Source of the DNA: DATBVX01 sp963724625
GTDB lineage: Bacteria; Pseudomonadota; Gammaproteobacteria; Steroidobacterales; Steroidobacteraceae
Length of the DNA: 64,000 nt
Reading direction: 5' to 3'
Assembly: GCA_963724625.1 (NCBI GenBank)
Contig: CAVRVO010000029.1
Location: 1-64,000, forward strand
Shown here: piece after piece, positions 18,254-27,986 of the stretch
Position numbering within the stretch: position 1 is the stretch's first letter
How the letters are laid out: every line of letters begins with the position of its first letter
Program-made: the position numbers and the translations under genes
The notes under the pieces: model-generated
Databases searched by the model: none
Told to the model about the DNA's origin: nothing
What the model saw: the letters and a program-made list of their open reading frames with translations, nothing else

Positions 18254-19171
18254 TCAGGCGTTGCGGCCGGTCGGAGGATTCCAGCCGAACGGCCAGACCT
18301 CCAGGCCGTGAATTGCGTTGCGGACGTCGTGCGTAAGGGTTGCGCTGCGAGCCTTACCGCCGGGCTTGAGGTCGCGCAGCGTAACCGTCGACGGCGACGA
18401 ACCGCAGGCGATGGTCTCTGCGTCGATCACGCACAGGCCCCGTGCGAATGCCTGTCGCGCGAGCCTCGAGTCCTCGGGATCGACATGAGTCAGGCTTTCC
18501 TCCGGAAAGCGCGGCACCGGAAATACACGTTCACTGTCGCGCGACACGTACCTCACGACATCGGCTTCGGTGTCGTTGAAAAGCACGCCATCGCGAAATG
18601 GGCGCGCGTTGTGCACGCCGATGGGAAGCTGGACCCAGCGGCGCAGTTCCCGGCCGTTGAAGAGCAGCACTCCGCCTGTCCGCAGGCCGCTGATGTACAT
18701 GCCACCGCGCTCGCAATGGACGTTGTTCAGATGCAGCGCATTCGACGGTGTGGGGCCGTCGCCAAACTCAGGATCGAAAGGCTTACCGACAAACGCGTCG
18801 CCGTGCGCGCCGATGTTGAGGCCCCAAGCGAAACCCTTGCGGTCCAGGTCGAAACCGAGAATGGAGTCGAACCCGGTCGAGGTCAGAAAGAGTGTCCGCT
18901 CGTGGCGATGGATCTCGTGGCAGTGCTTGAGATAGCGGTTGCGCCAGGATCCAAGCGGCTTGAAGTCTGGCGTATAGGCGAACAACTCATCGCTCGCTGC
19001 AATGAAGACGACTTCGCCATCGAACGCGATGCCGCGCAGACCGCGATCCCAGCCACGCCCCTGCCAGTCGATGTCCATCGCGTTCCAGTCGAGCACCTGG
19101 ACCGCACGATCCGCGTCGAAATCGATCAGGTACACCCCGCCGTGGCTCTCGCCCTGGCGGCTGCCGCGCAC
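18254..19171 (-). CDS. DUF4915/TIGR03032-like protein
   Basis: About 305 residues of beta-rich sequence with propeller-like spacing (GVYLIDFD, DELFAYTPDF, CHEIHRH, NALHLNNVH), resembling the DUF4915/TIGR03032 group of unknown function. The GTG start at 19171 is probably too short, because the frame stays open upstream and reads LTILVATSV, a likely first beta strand, but only a CTG at 19198 is available before the TonB receptor stop. A lost base near 19200 would restore a GTG start. Position directly after the TonB receptor suggests a joint role, but no activity is known. Confidence 0.6.
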   Translation of the reverse strand: MRGSRQGESHGGVYLIDFDADRAVQVLDWNAMDIDWQGRGWDRGLRGIAFDGEVVFIAASDELFAYTPDFKPLGSWRNRYLKHCHEIHRHERTLFLTSTGFDSILGFDLDRKGFAWGLNIGAHGDAFVGKPFDPEFGDGPTPSNALHLNNVHCERGGMYISGLRTGGVLLFNGRELRRWVQLPIGVHNARPFRDGVLFNDTEADVVRYVSRDSERVFPVPRFPEESLTHVDPEDSRLARQAFARGLCVIDAETIACGSSPSTVTLRDLKPGGKARSATLTHDVRNAIHGLEVWPFGWNPPTGRNA

Positions 19172-19205
19172 GACCGAAGTTGCAACGAGAATGGTCAGAG
19201 CACGA

Positions 19206-20411
19206 TCAGAACGTGTAGCGAACCTGTATGCCGAGCGTGCGCGGCGGGTTGATGGCCTGACGCTGCACGCCCCAGCGATTGCTCAGGAACAGGTCCGCGC
19301 GCTCATCCCACACATTGTCGATGAAGATCGAGCCGCTCCAGTGATCCCCGTCCAGCCCGAAGCGCAGATCGCCGATCGAGTAGGCCTTCTGCGTGTCGAC
19401 CGGCCGGTCCTGAACCACCGACTCGATCCCCTCGAGAGAATTGACCGACTCTCCCACATATGAATAGTCGAAGCGGAAATACGGCTGCGCGTTGAAGATG
19501 AGACCGCCGGGACGGAACTCGATGCCGAGCGCCCCGCTCCACTCGGGTGACAACGGCAGGCGCGCACCCTTCGTCACTTGAAATTCGAACGTGTCGCCAT
19601 CCTCATTCGTTGCCGAAAATGTCGATGCTTCCGAGGTCTCTGCATTGTTGTACGCAACCGAGCCATCGAGCTGCCATTGCCGGCTGAGCGTTGCTGCGAA
19701 CTCAGCCTCGAAACCCTTGATCTCTGCGCTCGCCAGGTTGACGTAGCCCAGCTGGAAGACCTCGGGTTGCGGATCCTCGATCTGCACCGCGAAGTTGTCC
19801 CACTTCATGTAGTAGGCCGAGATATTGAATCGCAGACGGTGATCCAGCCACTCGGTCTTGGCGCCGACCTCGTAGTTCTTCAACTCATCGGAGTCGTAGA
19901 ATCTCGGCAGGATCGTACTGCCCTTCAGCGGATTCGCGCCGCCTACGCGAAAGCCCTCCGAATAGGTGGCGTAGAGCAGCCGGTCCCGATCGAATCGGTA
20001 GGTAGCGTTCAGTTTCATGACCGTGCCGGTTTCGCTGGTTTTTTCGGTGCTGTCGAGGCGCGAGGCGCCGGTGAAGCCTTGCGGTTGCTCCTGGATCTGT
20101 CCGAACTTGCGGTCGTAGTCGAACCAGCGTCCGCCCGCCGTGATGGTGAAGTTCTCGGTCACATCGAAGCTCAGCTCCCCGAACACCGCCACCTGGTCGA
20201 GCTCGGTATCGTAGCGGCCCAGAAACCAGGTCTGGGTTGGATCCAGCGTGTTGCCGGTCAATCGCGTCTCGTAGTAGTTGAAGTACGCGAACGACGGCGT
20301 GTTCTCGTAGCCACGCACAAAACTGTCGAATGCAGTCTTGCCTTTCTCCTCGCTGTAGAAAGCGCCGACCAGCCATGCCCAGCGACTTTCCGAGCCCGTC
20401 TTTGACGACAA
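19206..20411 (-). pseudogene. TonB-dependent receptor, C-terminal part (frameshifted)
   Basis: This frame encodes the C-terminal outer-membrane barrel of a TonB-dependent receptor, with alternating beta-strand pattern and the terminal IQVRYTF ending in phenylalanine used for barrel insertion. The frame stays open upstream of its first ATG and reads TYDFGGDPRGFAKN, joining directly to the N-terminal part in the next frame. A single missing base near 20512-20516 explains the split: with it, the text reads NCDP followed by SPTDTCTPTYDF, two cysteines and all. If the base change is real the receptor is dead; if a sequencing error, the receptor is one protein of about 790 residues. Confidence 0.85.
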
Positions 20412-20419
20412 GCGCGCCT

Positions 20420-21580
20420 CTAGAGTCGTGATCTCGGTCTCCTCCTTGTTCTTCGCGAAGCCCCTGGGATCGCCGCCGAAATCGTAGGTGGGGGTACAGG
20501 TGTCGGTCGGTGAGGATCGCAGTTGATGAAGGTCTGATTGAACTGGAATTCGTAGTCGGTGGCATCCGCCTCGTACTCAAAGTCACGGTTGAAATAGGAC
20601 GCGGCAACCACTGCCTGGCCAAATGGCAACGACGCATCGAGAGTCAGCGCGACCTGGTACCAGTGGTCGTCCAGGGTCTCCTTCTCGAAGCGGACCTGGT
20701 GCAGGTCGCCCGCGCCATGATTCACATCCGAATGCCCATCCGCGTGAACGTCCTGGAATACGGCCGACAGCGTGGCCTTCACGTCATCTGTCACATCCAA
20801 GCCGAGCGCCGCCCGCCCGCCTGTGGTCTTGGTTGTGTTGACGTCCTTCCCGACCACATTCTCGTTGTCGAACGTGCCGCCCTGGCTATCGCTCAACACG
20901 TTGTCGATGAACCCGGCGTCTTCAGCCGTGAAGCCGACCAGGCGCAGCGCGAGTCGATCCGCGACCAGCGGCACGTTCATCATGGCGCTGACGTCGTAGC
21001 CCATGCCCCCGTCGTTGACGTTCGAAAGCTGCGCATCGAACCAGGTCTCGAGCTTCGTCGGGTCCGGCTTGTTGGTAATGATGCGCAGTGTCCCGGACTG
21101 AGAGCTGGCGCCGTAAAGGGTGCCCTGTGGCCCGCGCAAGGCTTCGACTCGCTCGACGTCAATCAATCGCGGATCCGGACTGCGCCCGCTCTGGGTGATC
21201 GGCTGTTCGTCGAGATATAGCGCCGACGAGGAAACGGAGCCGAACTGCAGACCTGAAGTGGCGACGCCACGGAACACGATGGTGGTGCCGCCAGGCTCAC
21301 GATCGCTGATCGCGAGACCCGGAACCAGGCGCGCGTAATCGTCCATCTGCAGCAGGCCGCGCTTCAGAATGTCGTCCGAGCCGATTGCAGTGATCGATTC
21401 AGGCACGTCCTGCAAGCGCTCCTCACGCTTGGTGGCGGTGACGATGACCTCCTCCAGTGTGGCGCCGGATGACGATTGATCCTGAGCGGATGCCGTCCCT
21501 GTCATTGCCAGGATGGCGGAGATCGCGGTGGTCAGCTCCTGCGATCCTGCGCGTGGCGATTTCTTGTTTGGACCCGTCAT
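20420..21580 (-). pseudogene. TonB-dependent receptor, N-terminal part (frameshifted)
   Basis: The start at 21580 follows GGGGGGTGAG. The product has a signal peptide ending TASAQ, a TonB-box-like EEVIVTATKRE, the plug domain (DVPESITAI, RGLLQMDDYARLVPG, IDVERVEALRGPQGTLYG, GTLRIITNKP) and the first barrel strands. Reading then shifts into Pro/Arg-rich nonsense (PVPPPTISAA) before stopping at 20420, while the correct barrel continues in another frame. The gene follows the Rieske oxygenase gene by 74 bases and presumably supplies outer-membrane uptake for the importer encoded upstream in the same run (inference). Confidence 0.85.
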
Positions 21581-21654
21581 GACTCACCCCCCAGTGTCAA
21601 TCGAGAGTAACCATCGAGCGCCTCGGCCGCAATTGCCGATCGAAGCGGTTCTGT

Positions 21655-22893
21655 TTATCTGGCCGCCCTGCCATTCGCACCGCGCATCGTCGCGACGTAC
21701 CACTGCAGGAACTTCAGCGTGAAATCCTCCATCGGCGACAAGGGCCCGGGCTCGTAAAAGCGCGAGTCGACACCCAACTGGTTGCGCTCGATGATTTCCT
21801 TGTCCGCGATGGTCGTGACGTCCCACAGCCAGGTCAGTTCGGCGCGATCGTAGTCCTTGCCTTCGACCGCCGTTTCGTTCACGAGCCAGGTGATTTCGCA
21901 ATCCGTGTTGCGCAGTCCACGCGGTGTGAAGCGGTAGAGAACGACGTGATCACAATAGGCGAGGCCGAAAGTCATCGGACCCAGGTGCAGGTCGGTGGCG
22001 CCGCCATCGTAGGCCTTGATCGTGCCAAGAAAGGGTGCGACGCGCTTTCCGTCGCGGCTGCCGGTCAGATGACCGCGCAGCAACGGATAGCGCTCGAAGC
22101 TGCACTCAACACCGAGTGCCTGCGCGTCGAGCCATGAGCGGCGAACGTCGTGCTGCGTGAGGCCCGCCTCTGGCGCCCGCGCCATCACTTCAGGCAACAG
22201 GGCTGCCTGTTCCTTACGGGGAATCGCGCGGCCGTGTCCAACGGTATATTCCGGATGCGCAGGCGCGCAGTGGTAGCACTCGCAGTAGTTCTCAACGGCG
22301 AGCTTCCAGTTGCTCGCGATGGGATAGTTCTGGCGGTGCGCAACCTTGCTGTGCTCCAAAGCGTACGGCGCCAACGGCGCAGCCAGATCGTTCGCGATGG
22401 CTTCGAAGGGCGCCGGCGCCGCGTCGAAGTTGACGAAGATCAGTCCTGCGAACACCCGTGCGTGCAGCCGGCGCAGGCCCAGGTTTGCCTTGTCGAATTC
22501 TGCAGGTGTGTGTCCTGCGGCACGCAGCGAGCCGTCAAGGCCATAGGTCCAGCCGTGGTAGCGGCACACGAGACGTGAGGCGCGCCCGGTGGCTTCGTCA
22601 CAGATGCGCGATCCGCGGTGCCGGCACACGTTCAGCAACGCATTGATCTGGCCTTCGCCATCGCGCACGACGATCACGGACTCACCCGCGATGTTGAACA
22701 GGAAATAGTCGCCGCGCTGCGGAATCTGGCTCGCGTGCCCGACATAGAGCCAGGACTTGAAGAAGATCCGCTGGATTTCCTCCTCATAGGTCGTCGGATC
22801 GTGATACAGGACGCCCGGCAACGAACGCTCCCCACTCCACGTGCTCAGCGCGCGCTGCCCTGTTTCGTTCCGTTGCGCTAGACCTTCATTCAT
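21655..22893 (-). CDS. Rieske oxygenase alpha subunit, quaternary-amine type
   Basis: A 412-residue ring-hydroxylating-type oxygenase. The Rieske 2Fe-2S ligands are C90, H92, C110 and H113. The mononuclear iron site shows NYCECYHCAPAHP with H208 and H213, and a glutamate (E205) at the bridging position, as in oxygenases that demethylate or cleave quaternary amines such as GbcA and CntA, rather than the aspartate of aromatic dioxygenases. The closing segment SRFYEPGPLSPMED also fits that group. It lies five bases after the ABC permease gene, so substrate import and oxidation are probably co-expressed. No reductase is adjacent. The substrate is inferred, not shown. Confidence 0.88.
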   Translation of the reverse strand: MNEGLAQRNETGQRALSTWSGERSLPGVLYHDPTTYEEEIQRIFFKSWLYVGHASQIPQRGDYFLFNIAGESVIVVRDGEGQINALLNVCRHRGSRICDEATGRASRLVCRYHGWTYGLDGSLRAAGHTPAEFDKANLGLRRLHARVFAGLIFVNFDAAPAPFEAIANDLAAPLAPYALEHSKVAHRQNYPIASNWKLAVENYCECYHCAPAHPEYTVGHGRAIPRKEQAALLPEVMARAPEAGLTQHDVRRSWLDAQALGVECSFERYPLLRGHLTGSRDGKRVAPFLGTIKAYDGGATDLHLGPMTFGLAYCDHVVLYRFTPRGLRNTDCEITWLVNETAVEGKDYDRAELTWLWDVTTIADKEIIERNQLGVDSRFYEPGPLSPMEDFTLKFLQWYVATMRGANGRAAR

Positions 22894-22898
22894 CGCTC

Positions 22899-23705
22899 TT
22901 ACCCCGTCGCCGGGCGACGCCTGCTGGAAATCACGGCCGCAGTTGCCACTGCCAGGACCACCAGCGCAATGATAATCGTCGTGATTGCATTAATGTCAGG
23001 CGTCACACCGAGACGCACTTTTGCAAATATCAACATCGGCAGCGTCGTGGCTCCGGGCCCCGAAACGAAGCTCGAGATCACCAGGTCATCGAGCGACAAG
23101 GTAAACGACAAGAGCCAGCCCGAGACCAAAGCCGGCAGCAGCATAGGTACGGTGATATCGAAGAAGACGGCCACCGGCTTGCCGCCGAGGTCCATGGCCG
23201 CTTCCTCAAGTGACTCGTCCAGGGCCGCGAGCCGCGAGCGAACCACGACCACCACGTACGCCATGGAGAACGTGATGTGCGCAATCGTAATGGTGGTCGC
23301 GCCGCGAGCCGCAGGCCAGCCGATCAGGTTTGCCATCGAGATGAACAGGAACAGCAGCGACAGGCCGGTGATGATTTCGGGCATCACGAGGGGGGCTGTG
23401 ACCATGCCGCTCAGCAGGATCCGTCCACGCAATCTCTGCACGCGATGCAGGGCCAGCGCGACCAGCGCGCCCAGCGCGGTTGCCAGTGTGGCACTCACGA
23501 CGGCGATGCGCAGGCTCAGAAGAGCTGCGGCCAGCAATTCATCGTCCGCGAGCAGACTCACGTACCAGCGAGTCGAGAAGCCTCCCCAGAGCGTCACCAG
23601 GCGCGAGGCGTTGAACGAGTAGATCACCACCGACAGGATCGGAACGTACAGGAGCGCATAGCCGAAGCACGCAATACTCAGCAGCAGGCGCGATCGGCGC
23701 TTCAT
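22899..23705 (-). CDS. spermidine/putrescine-type ABC permease (PotC-like)
   Basis: A 268-residue inner-membrane permease with six hydrophobic helices and the cytoplasmic EAA loop (EEAAMDLGGKPVAVFFDITVPMLLPA) that docks with the ATPase. The closing SLDDLVISSFVSGPG segment is typical of PotC-like subunits. The start overlaps the stop of the first permease by four bases (ATGA), so the pair is translationally coupled. It is part of a four-gene importer in the order binding protein, ATPase, PotB, PotC. Confidence 0.92.
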   Translation of the reverse strand: MKRRSRLLLSIACFGYALLYVPILSVVIYSFNASRLVTLWGGFSTRWYVSLLADDELLAAALLSLRIAVVSATLATALGALVALALHRVQRLRGRILLSGMVTAPLVMPEIITGLSLLFLFISMANLIGWPAARGATTITIAHITFSMAYVVVVVRSRLAALDESLEEAAMDLGGKPVAVFFDITVPMLLPALVSGWLLSFTLSLDDLVISSFVSGPGATTLPMLIFAKVRLGVTPDINAITTIIIALVVLAVATAAVISSRRRPATG

Positions 23706-24619
23706 CGCCCCGCCTCCTGCTCGCGATTCTGGTGGTGCTGGAACCAGACAATGGGGGCAATCAACAGCAGCAGCAGCACGACGGACACGGCGGACGCCAC
23801 CGGCCAGTCGCGGCTCACAAAGAATTCATCCCAGAGAACGCGGCCGATCATCAGCGTGTCGGCGCCACCGAGCAGCGCGGGAATCGTGAACTCGCCCACG
23901 GCAGGAATGAACACCAACAGGCATCCGCCAATAATGCCGGGCTTCGACAGCGGCAGCGTGACATCGAGAAACACCTGCCAGCGCTTTGCGCCGAGGTCCG
24001 CAGCCGCGTCCAGCAGGTCCAGGTTCTGGCGCTCCAGATTTGCGTACAGAGGCAGAATCATGAACGGCAGGTACGAATAGAGGATGCCGAGATACACGGC
24101 GAAGTTGTTGTAGAGCAGCGGCAGCGGTCGATCGATGACGCCCACACTTACCAGGAAGTGGTTGATCACTCCCTTGTTGCTCAACAGGCCGATCCACGCA
24201 TACACGCGCAACAGGAACGAGATCCAGAACGGCAGGATGACCGCGAGCAGCAGAATCTGGCGGCGGCGCGGCGGCTGGCGCGCGATGAAGTACGCCATCG
24301 GATAGCCGAGCAGAAGACACAGCAAGGTGCCGATCGCCGCCATCTTCAGCGACGCGACATAGATGATCGCGTAGTAGTCGTCCTCGAACAGGAACAGGTA
24401 GTTGTCGAGCGTGCCCCTGATCCCCTCGAACCCCTGCCGGCCCCATTCGAGCAGCGCGGTGAATGGCGGCTGTGCAACGATCGGATCGGCGAAGCTGATC
24501 TTCAGGATGATCATGAACGGGGCGAGAAAGAACAGCAGCAGCCACAGGTACGGCAGCACGACCGTCCTGCGCAACCAGCGCTCGCTCTTAGGACCCGTGT
24601 TGGAGGATTCTTCGCTCAT
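23702..24619 (-). CDS. spermidine/putrescine-type ABC permease (PotB-like)
   Basis: The start is taken at 24619, where the ATG overlaps the ATPase stop by four bases; a longer frame to 24907 would read into the ATPase gene. The 305-residue product has six membrane helices, the first being LPYLWLLLFFLAPFMIILKIS, and the EAA loop DAAADLGAKRWQVFLDVTLPLSKPG. Together with the PotC-like subunit it forms the membrane channel of a polyamine/opine-class importer. Confidence 0.92.
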   Translation of the reverse strand: MSEESSNTGPKSERWLRRTVVLPYLWLLLFFLAPFMIILKISFADPIVAQPPFTALLEWGRQGFEGIRGTLDNYLFLFEDDYYAIIYVASLKMAAIGTLLCLLLGYPMAYFIARQPPRRRQILLLAVILPFWISFLLRVYAWIGLLSNKGVINHFLVSVGVIDRPLPLLYNNFAVYLGILYSYLPFMILPLYANLERQNLDLLDAAADLGAKRWQVFLDVTLPLSKPGIIGGCLLVFIPAVGEFTIPALLGGADTLMIGRVLWDEFFVSRDWPVASAVSVVLLLLLIAPIVWFQHHQNREQEAGR

Positions 24620-25719
24620 GAGCGCAGCAGGATCGTGCTGGAGACTTCCCACGACAGATACACTTCGTCGTCCCACTCCACGGTCAACTTCGCTGAACGT
24701 CGCAGATTCTGTGCGCTGACCTGCAGCACGGCTCCACTCTGCAGCCACACGCGGTACAGCGATTGATCGCCGAAGTAGCCGAGGTCGCGGACAATGCCCT
24801 TGACGACGTTGCGATCCTCGCCATTCGGGGCGTTGCGGCTGATCGTGATCTTTTCGGGACGCACGGCCACGCTGACCGCAGCGCCGGACGCGATCTCCTC
24901 CTCGCACAGCACAGTCAGATCCACGTTGAGCGCATCACAACGCAGCGATAGGCGTCCTGCGTTCGCACTCGCCACACGACCCTCGATCAGGTTGATGTTA
25001 CCGACGAAGCTTGCGACATATCGATTAGCCGGGTACTCGTACACCTCTCCGGGAGTGCCCACCTGCGCGATCCGGCCCTCCGCCATCACGGCGATGCGAC
25101 TCGCAAGCGTCATCGCTTCGTCCTGATCATGCGTGACGACGACGAACGTCGTCCCGAGCTGGTATTGCAGGTTGGCTAGCTCGAACTGCGTGTGCTCGCG
25201 CAGCTTCTTGTCGAGCGCCGCCAGTGGTTCATCGAGAAGCAGCAGTTTGGGCCGCTTGACCAGAGCTCGAGCGAGTGCCACGCGCTGCTGCTGCCCACCG
25301 GAAAGCTTGTCTGGCTTGCGGTCTGCGAGAGGTTCGAGCTTGACGAGCGTGAGCATTTCCGCGACACGCTCCTTGATCTGGGCCGGTGGAACCCGTTCCT
25401 TCTTGAGCCCGTAGGCGACGTTCTGGGCCACCGTCATGTGCGGAAACAGTGCGTAGGACTGGAACATCATGTTGACCGGGCGTTCGTACGGGGGCGCATC
25501 GGTTACATCGACACCGTCGATGAGGATCTGGCCCGAAGTCGGTTGCTCGAAACCGGCAAGCATCCTGAGCAGCGTGGTCTTGCCGCATCCTGAGCTGCCC
25601 AGGATTGCGAACAATTCGCTGCGAAGAATGTCGAGGGAGACTCGATCCACTGCAACGACGCCATCGAAATGCTTCGAGAGTTCACGGATCTGTACCAGCG
25701 GCGGTGGAGGTTCGCTCAC
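24616..25719 (-). CDS. polyamine-type ABC transporter ATPase (PotA-like)
   Basis: A GTG at 25719 overlaps the binding-protein stop by four bases and gives 367 residues; a start at 25743 is possible. Walker A is GSSGCGKTT at about 41-49, the signature is LSGGQQQRVALARAL, Walker B is LLLLDEPLAALD, and the switch histidine is in VVTHDQDEA. The C-terminal TOBE region is present, as in PotA. It energises the neighbouring PotB/PotC-like permeases. Confidence 0.93.
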   Translation of the reverse strand: MSEPPPPLVQIRELSKHFDGVVAVDRVSLDILRSELFAILGSSGCGKTTLLRMLAGFEQPTSGQILIDGVDVTDAPPYERPVNMMFQSYALFPHMTVAQNVAYGLKKERVPPAQIKERVAEMLTLVKLEPLADRKPDKLSGGQQQRVALARALVKRPKLLLLDEPLAALDKKLREHTQFELANLQYQLGTTFVVVTHDQDEAMTLASRIAVMAEGRIAQVGTPGEVYEYPANRYVASFVGNINLIEGRVASANAGRLSLRCDALNVDLTVLCEEEIASGAAVSVAVRPEKITISRNAPNGEDRNVVKGIVRDLGYFGDQSLYRVWLQSGAVLQVSAQNLRRSAKLTVEWDDEVYLSWEVSSTILLRS

Positions 25720-26807
25720 AGTCCCGTCTTCACGCGGGACCACAGACGGGACCTCGCGCGCTCCTCCTTCGGGCTGTGGAGAACGCCCTTGTGCAGGCTT
25801 AGCCGCACCTCTTCGGGCGGGTACACCGCGGGATCATTGCGAACCTCGGGCACGACGAAGGGCATGGCCGGAATGTTCGGTGCTGCATACCGGACCTCGT
25901 TGCTGATGTCCGCGATCACCTTCGGGCGCAACAGGTAATTCAGGAACAGGTGAGCATTGTCCGGATGGGGCGCATCCGCCGGAATGAACCACAGGTCGAA
26001 CCACGCCAGCGTCCCCTCGCGCGGCGTCGTGTAAGCCAGCTCGACCGGCCTGCCCACTTCCTGCGCGCGGTACATGGCCTGCGCGTAGTCTCCCGACCAG
26101 CTCATCGCAATGCAGACCTCCTCGTTGGGCAAGTCGACCAGCATTTTCGCAGAGCTGAAGTAGCGGATGTACGGGCGCACGCCTTTGAGAAGCTTCTCGA
26201 CTTGCGCGAGATCGTCAGGATCGACGCTGTTGGCATCGTGCCCGAGATAGATCATGGCCATCGGGATCACGTCGGTGGGCTCATCCAGGAACGAGATTCC
26301 GCAGTCGGCGAAGTGACGCGCGACCTCCGGCTTGAAGATCATGTCTGCGCTGTCGACCGGTGCATTCGGCATGCGCTCACGGATCATCTTCACGTTGTAG
26401 GTGAATCCGGTCGTACCCCACAGATACGGTACGCCATAGCGATTGCCCGGATCCGCTGACTGCAGGGTGTTGAGCACCCAGGGGTCGAGGTTCCGCCAGT
26501 TGGTGAGCTTGGCACGATTGAGCGGACGATAGACGCCGATCGGGATCAAGCGCGCCGAATAGCGTTCGGCGTGATCAACGACGTCGTAACCTGTACGACC
26601 AGCCAGGAGCCGCGCCTCCGCCATTTCGGTGGAATCGTAGGTGTCGTAGTTCACCTTGATTCCGTACTCCTTTTCGAAGTCCGCAATGGTGTTCGGACCG
26701 ATGTAATCCGGCCACGTGAAGACGTTCAGGATCTTCTCTTCTGCGCTCTTGGCCGCGACCGCGCACGCGGCAGCCACTCCGGCGATGAGAAGCGCCAGCG
26801 CTTTCAC
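25716..26807 (-). CDS. polyamine-type periplasmic binding protein (PotF/PotD-like)
   Basis: A 363-residue periplasmic solute-binding protein with a signal peptide ending AVAAKSA and the mature start LNVFTWPDYIGPNTIADFEKEYGIKV, characteristic of the PotD/PotF family. Conserved YLWGTTGFTYN and SWSGDYAQAM segments line the ligand cleft in relatives. Family members bind putrescine, spermidine or other cationic amines. The usual chain continues to the C-terminal PLNYLLRP-like helix. It starts three bases after the acyl-CoA dehydrogenase stop, inside the long minus-strand run. Confidence 0.92.
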   Translation of the reverse strand: MKALALLIAGVAAACAVAAKSAEEKILNVFTWPDYIGPNTIADFEKEYGIKVNYDTYDSTEMAEARLLAGRTGYDVVDHAERYSARLIPIGVYRPLNRAKLTNWRNLDPWVLNTLQSADPGNRYGVPYLWGTTGFTYNVKMIRERMPNAPVDSADMIFKPEVARHFADCGISFLDEPTDVIPMAMIYLGHDANSVDPDDLAQVEKLLKGVRPYIRYFSSAKMLVDLPNEEVCIAMSWSGDYAQAMYRAQEVGRPVELAYTTPREGTLAWFDLWFIPADAPHPDNAHLFLNYLLRPKVIADISNEVRYAAPNIPAMPFVVPEVRNDPAVYPPEEVRLSLHKGVLHSPKEERARSRLWSRVKTGL

Positions 26808-26810
26808 CAG

Positions 26811-27980
26811 TTACATCCCGTCAAGCCCGCGCTTCTGCAGCGCGCGCGCGATGATGAGACGCTGAATTTCACTGGCGCCCTCCCAGATCCGATCCACCCG
26901 CAACTCCCGGAAGAACCGTTCGACGCAGTTTTCGCGCATGTAGCCGCGGCCGCCGAATATCTGCAGCGCGCGATCGACAATCCGGTTCGCGGCCTCTGAG
27001 GCGTAGAGCTTCGCGATCGCGCAGCGTGCATGGAGCGATCTCAGCTCTTCGCCGCGATCGTGCGCCTGCGCGGCCTCGTAGGTGATGAGCCGTGCCGCCC
27101 AGAGCTCGGTGACACTGTCAGCCAGCATCGCCTGGACCATCTGCCGTTCGGCCAGCGGCTCACCGCCGATCATCCGCGTGCTGGCGAAGGCGCTCGCCTC
27201 CTCGATCAAGCGACTGGAGGCGCCACAGCAGCGCGCCGCGATCATCAGCCGTTCGCGGCGGAACCAGCTGTGTGCGTGCTGCATGCCGTCACCTTCCGCG
27301 CCGAGGCGCTGGTTCTCCGGCACCACGACGTCGTTGAACCGGTAGATCGGATGATGATCGCTGAAGGTGTGACTGAAGGCCGGTGTGCGCACCAGCTCGA
27401 TGCCGGGCTGATCCTTGTCGATGAAGAACAGCGAGTGCGATCCCGCGTGCGGTCCGTCGGCGAGCCGCGCCTGCAGGATGAAATAGTCGGCGTGATTGGC
27501 GCTCGTGACGTACCACTTCTCGCCGCTAATCGAGTAGCCACCGGAACAGCGTCGCGCGGTGGTCTGGATCGACTCGACGTCCGAGCCCGAGCCGCTCTCC
27601 GTGATTGCGTAGCACTCCTTGCGCTTGCCACTGATGAGGGGCAGCACATACCGCTCCAGCTGCTCCCGGCTGCAAGCCTCGAACATCCAGCGATGCGGCT
27701 CGGAAAAGCACCAACACAGCGCGTTGGTGACCCTGCCAAGCTGCTCCCAGACCGCGACCTGGTCTAGCACTCGCGCATCACGACCGCCGTGGGCCGCGGG
27801 CACATCCATTGCGCTGAACCCTAGTTCGATTGCGAGCTTGCGGTGCCGCGCCTTCACCTCGGGCGGCACTTTGCCTTCGTTGAGCTCGGCTTCGACCTCC
27901 CAGGGAATGAGCTCCTCGCTGGCGAATTGCGCCGCGCGGTCGCGCCACGCCCTCGCCGCCTCATCAAGGATGATCTGCAC
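26811..27980 (-). CDS. acyl-CoA dehydrogenase
   Basis: A 389-residue flavoprotein of the acyl-CoA dehydrogenase family. The FAD-binding region contains CYAITESGSGSDVESIQTTA and KWYVTSANHADYFI, and the C-terminal helical domain ends IFGGRGYMRENCVERFFRELRVDRIWEGASEIQ. It introduces a double bond next to a CoA thioester, passing electrons to ETF. It is the second gene of the minus-strand run, six bases from the TetR regulator. With the enoyl-CoA hydratase on the other strand it would give a short beta-oxidation sequence. Confidence 0.92.
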   Translation of the reverse strand: MQIILDEAARAWRDRAAQFASEELIPWEVEAELNEGKVPPEVKARHRKLAIELGFSAMDVPAAHGGRDARVLDQVAVWEQLGRVTNALCWCFSEPHRWMFEACSREQLERYVLPLISGKRKECYAITESGSGSDVESIQTTARRCSGGYSISGEKWYVTSANHADYFILQARLADGPHAGSHSLFFIDKDQPGIELVRTPAFSHTFSDHHPIYRFNDVVVPENQRLGAEGDGMQHAHSWFRRERLMIAARCCGASSRLIEEASAFASTRMIGGEPLAERQMVQAMLADSVTELWAARLITYEAAQAHDRGEELRSLHARCAIAKLYASEAANRIVDRALQIFGGRGYMRENCVERFFRELRVDRIWEGASEIQRLIIARALQKRGLDGM

Positions 27981-27986
27981 GATGAC

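Noticed and set aside
18029..19252. 407-codon open frame on the plus strand
   Set aside because: It is antisense to the hydroxylase and DUF4915-like genes and carries no domain.
23732..24766. 344-codon open frame on the plus strand
   Set aside because: It is antisense to the PotB-like permease and is full of Gln/Arg runs typical of a shadow.
24620..24907. N-terminal extension of the PotB-like permease
   Set aside because: It is the ATPase gene read in another frame; the ATGA overlap at 24616-24619 fixes the start.
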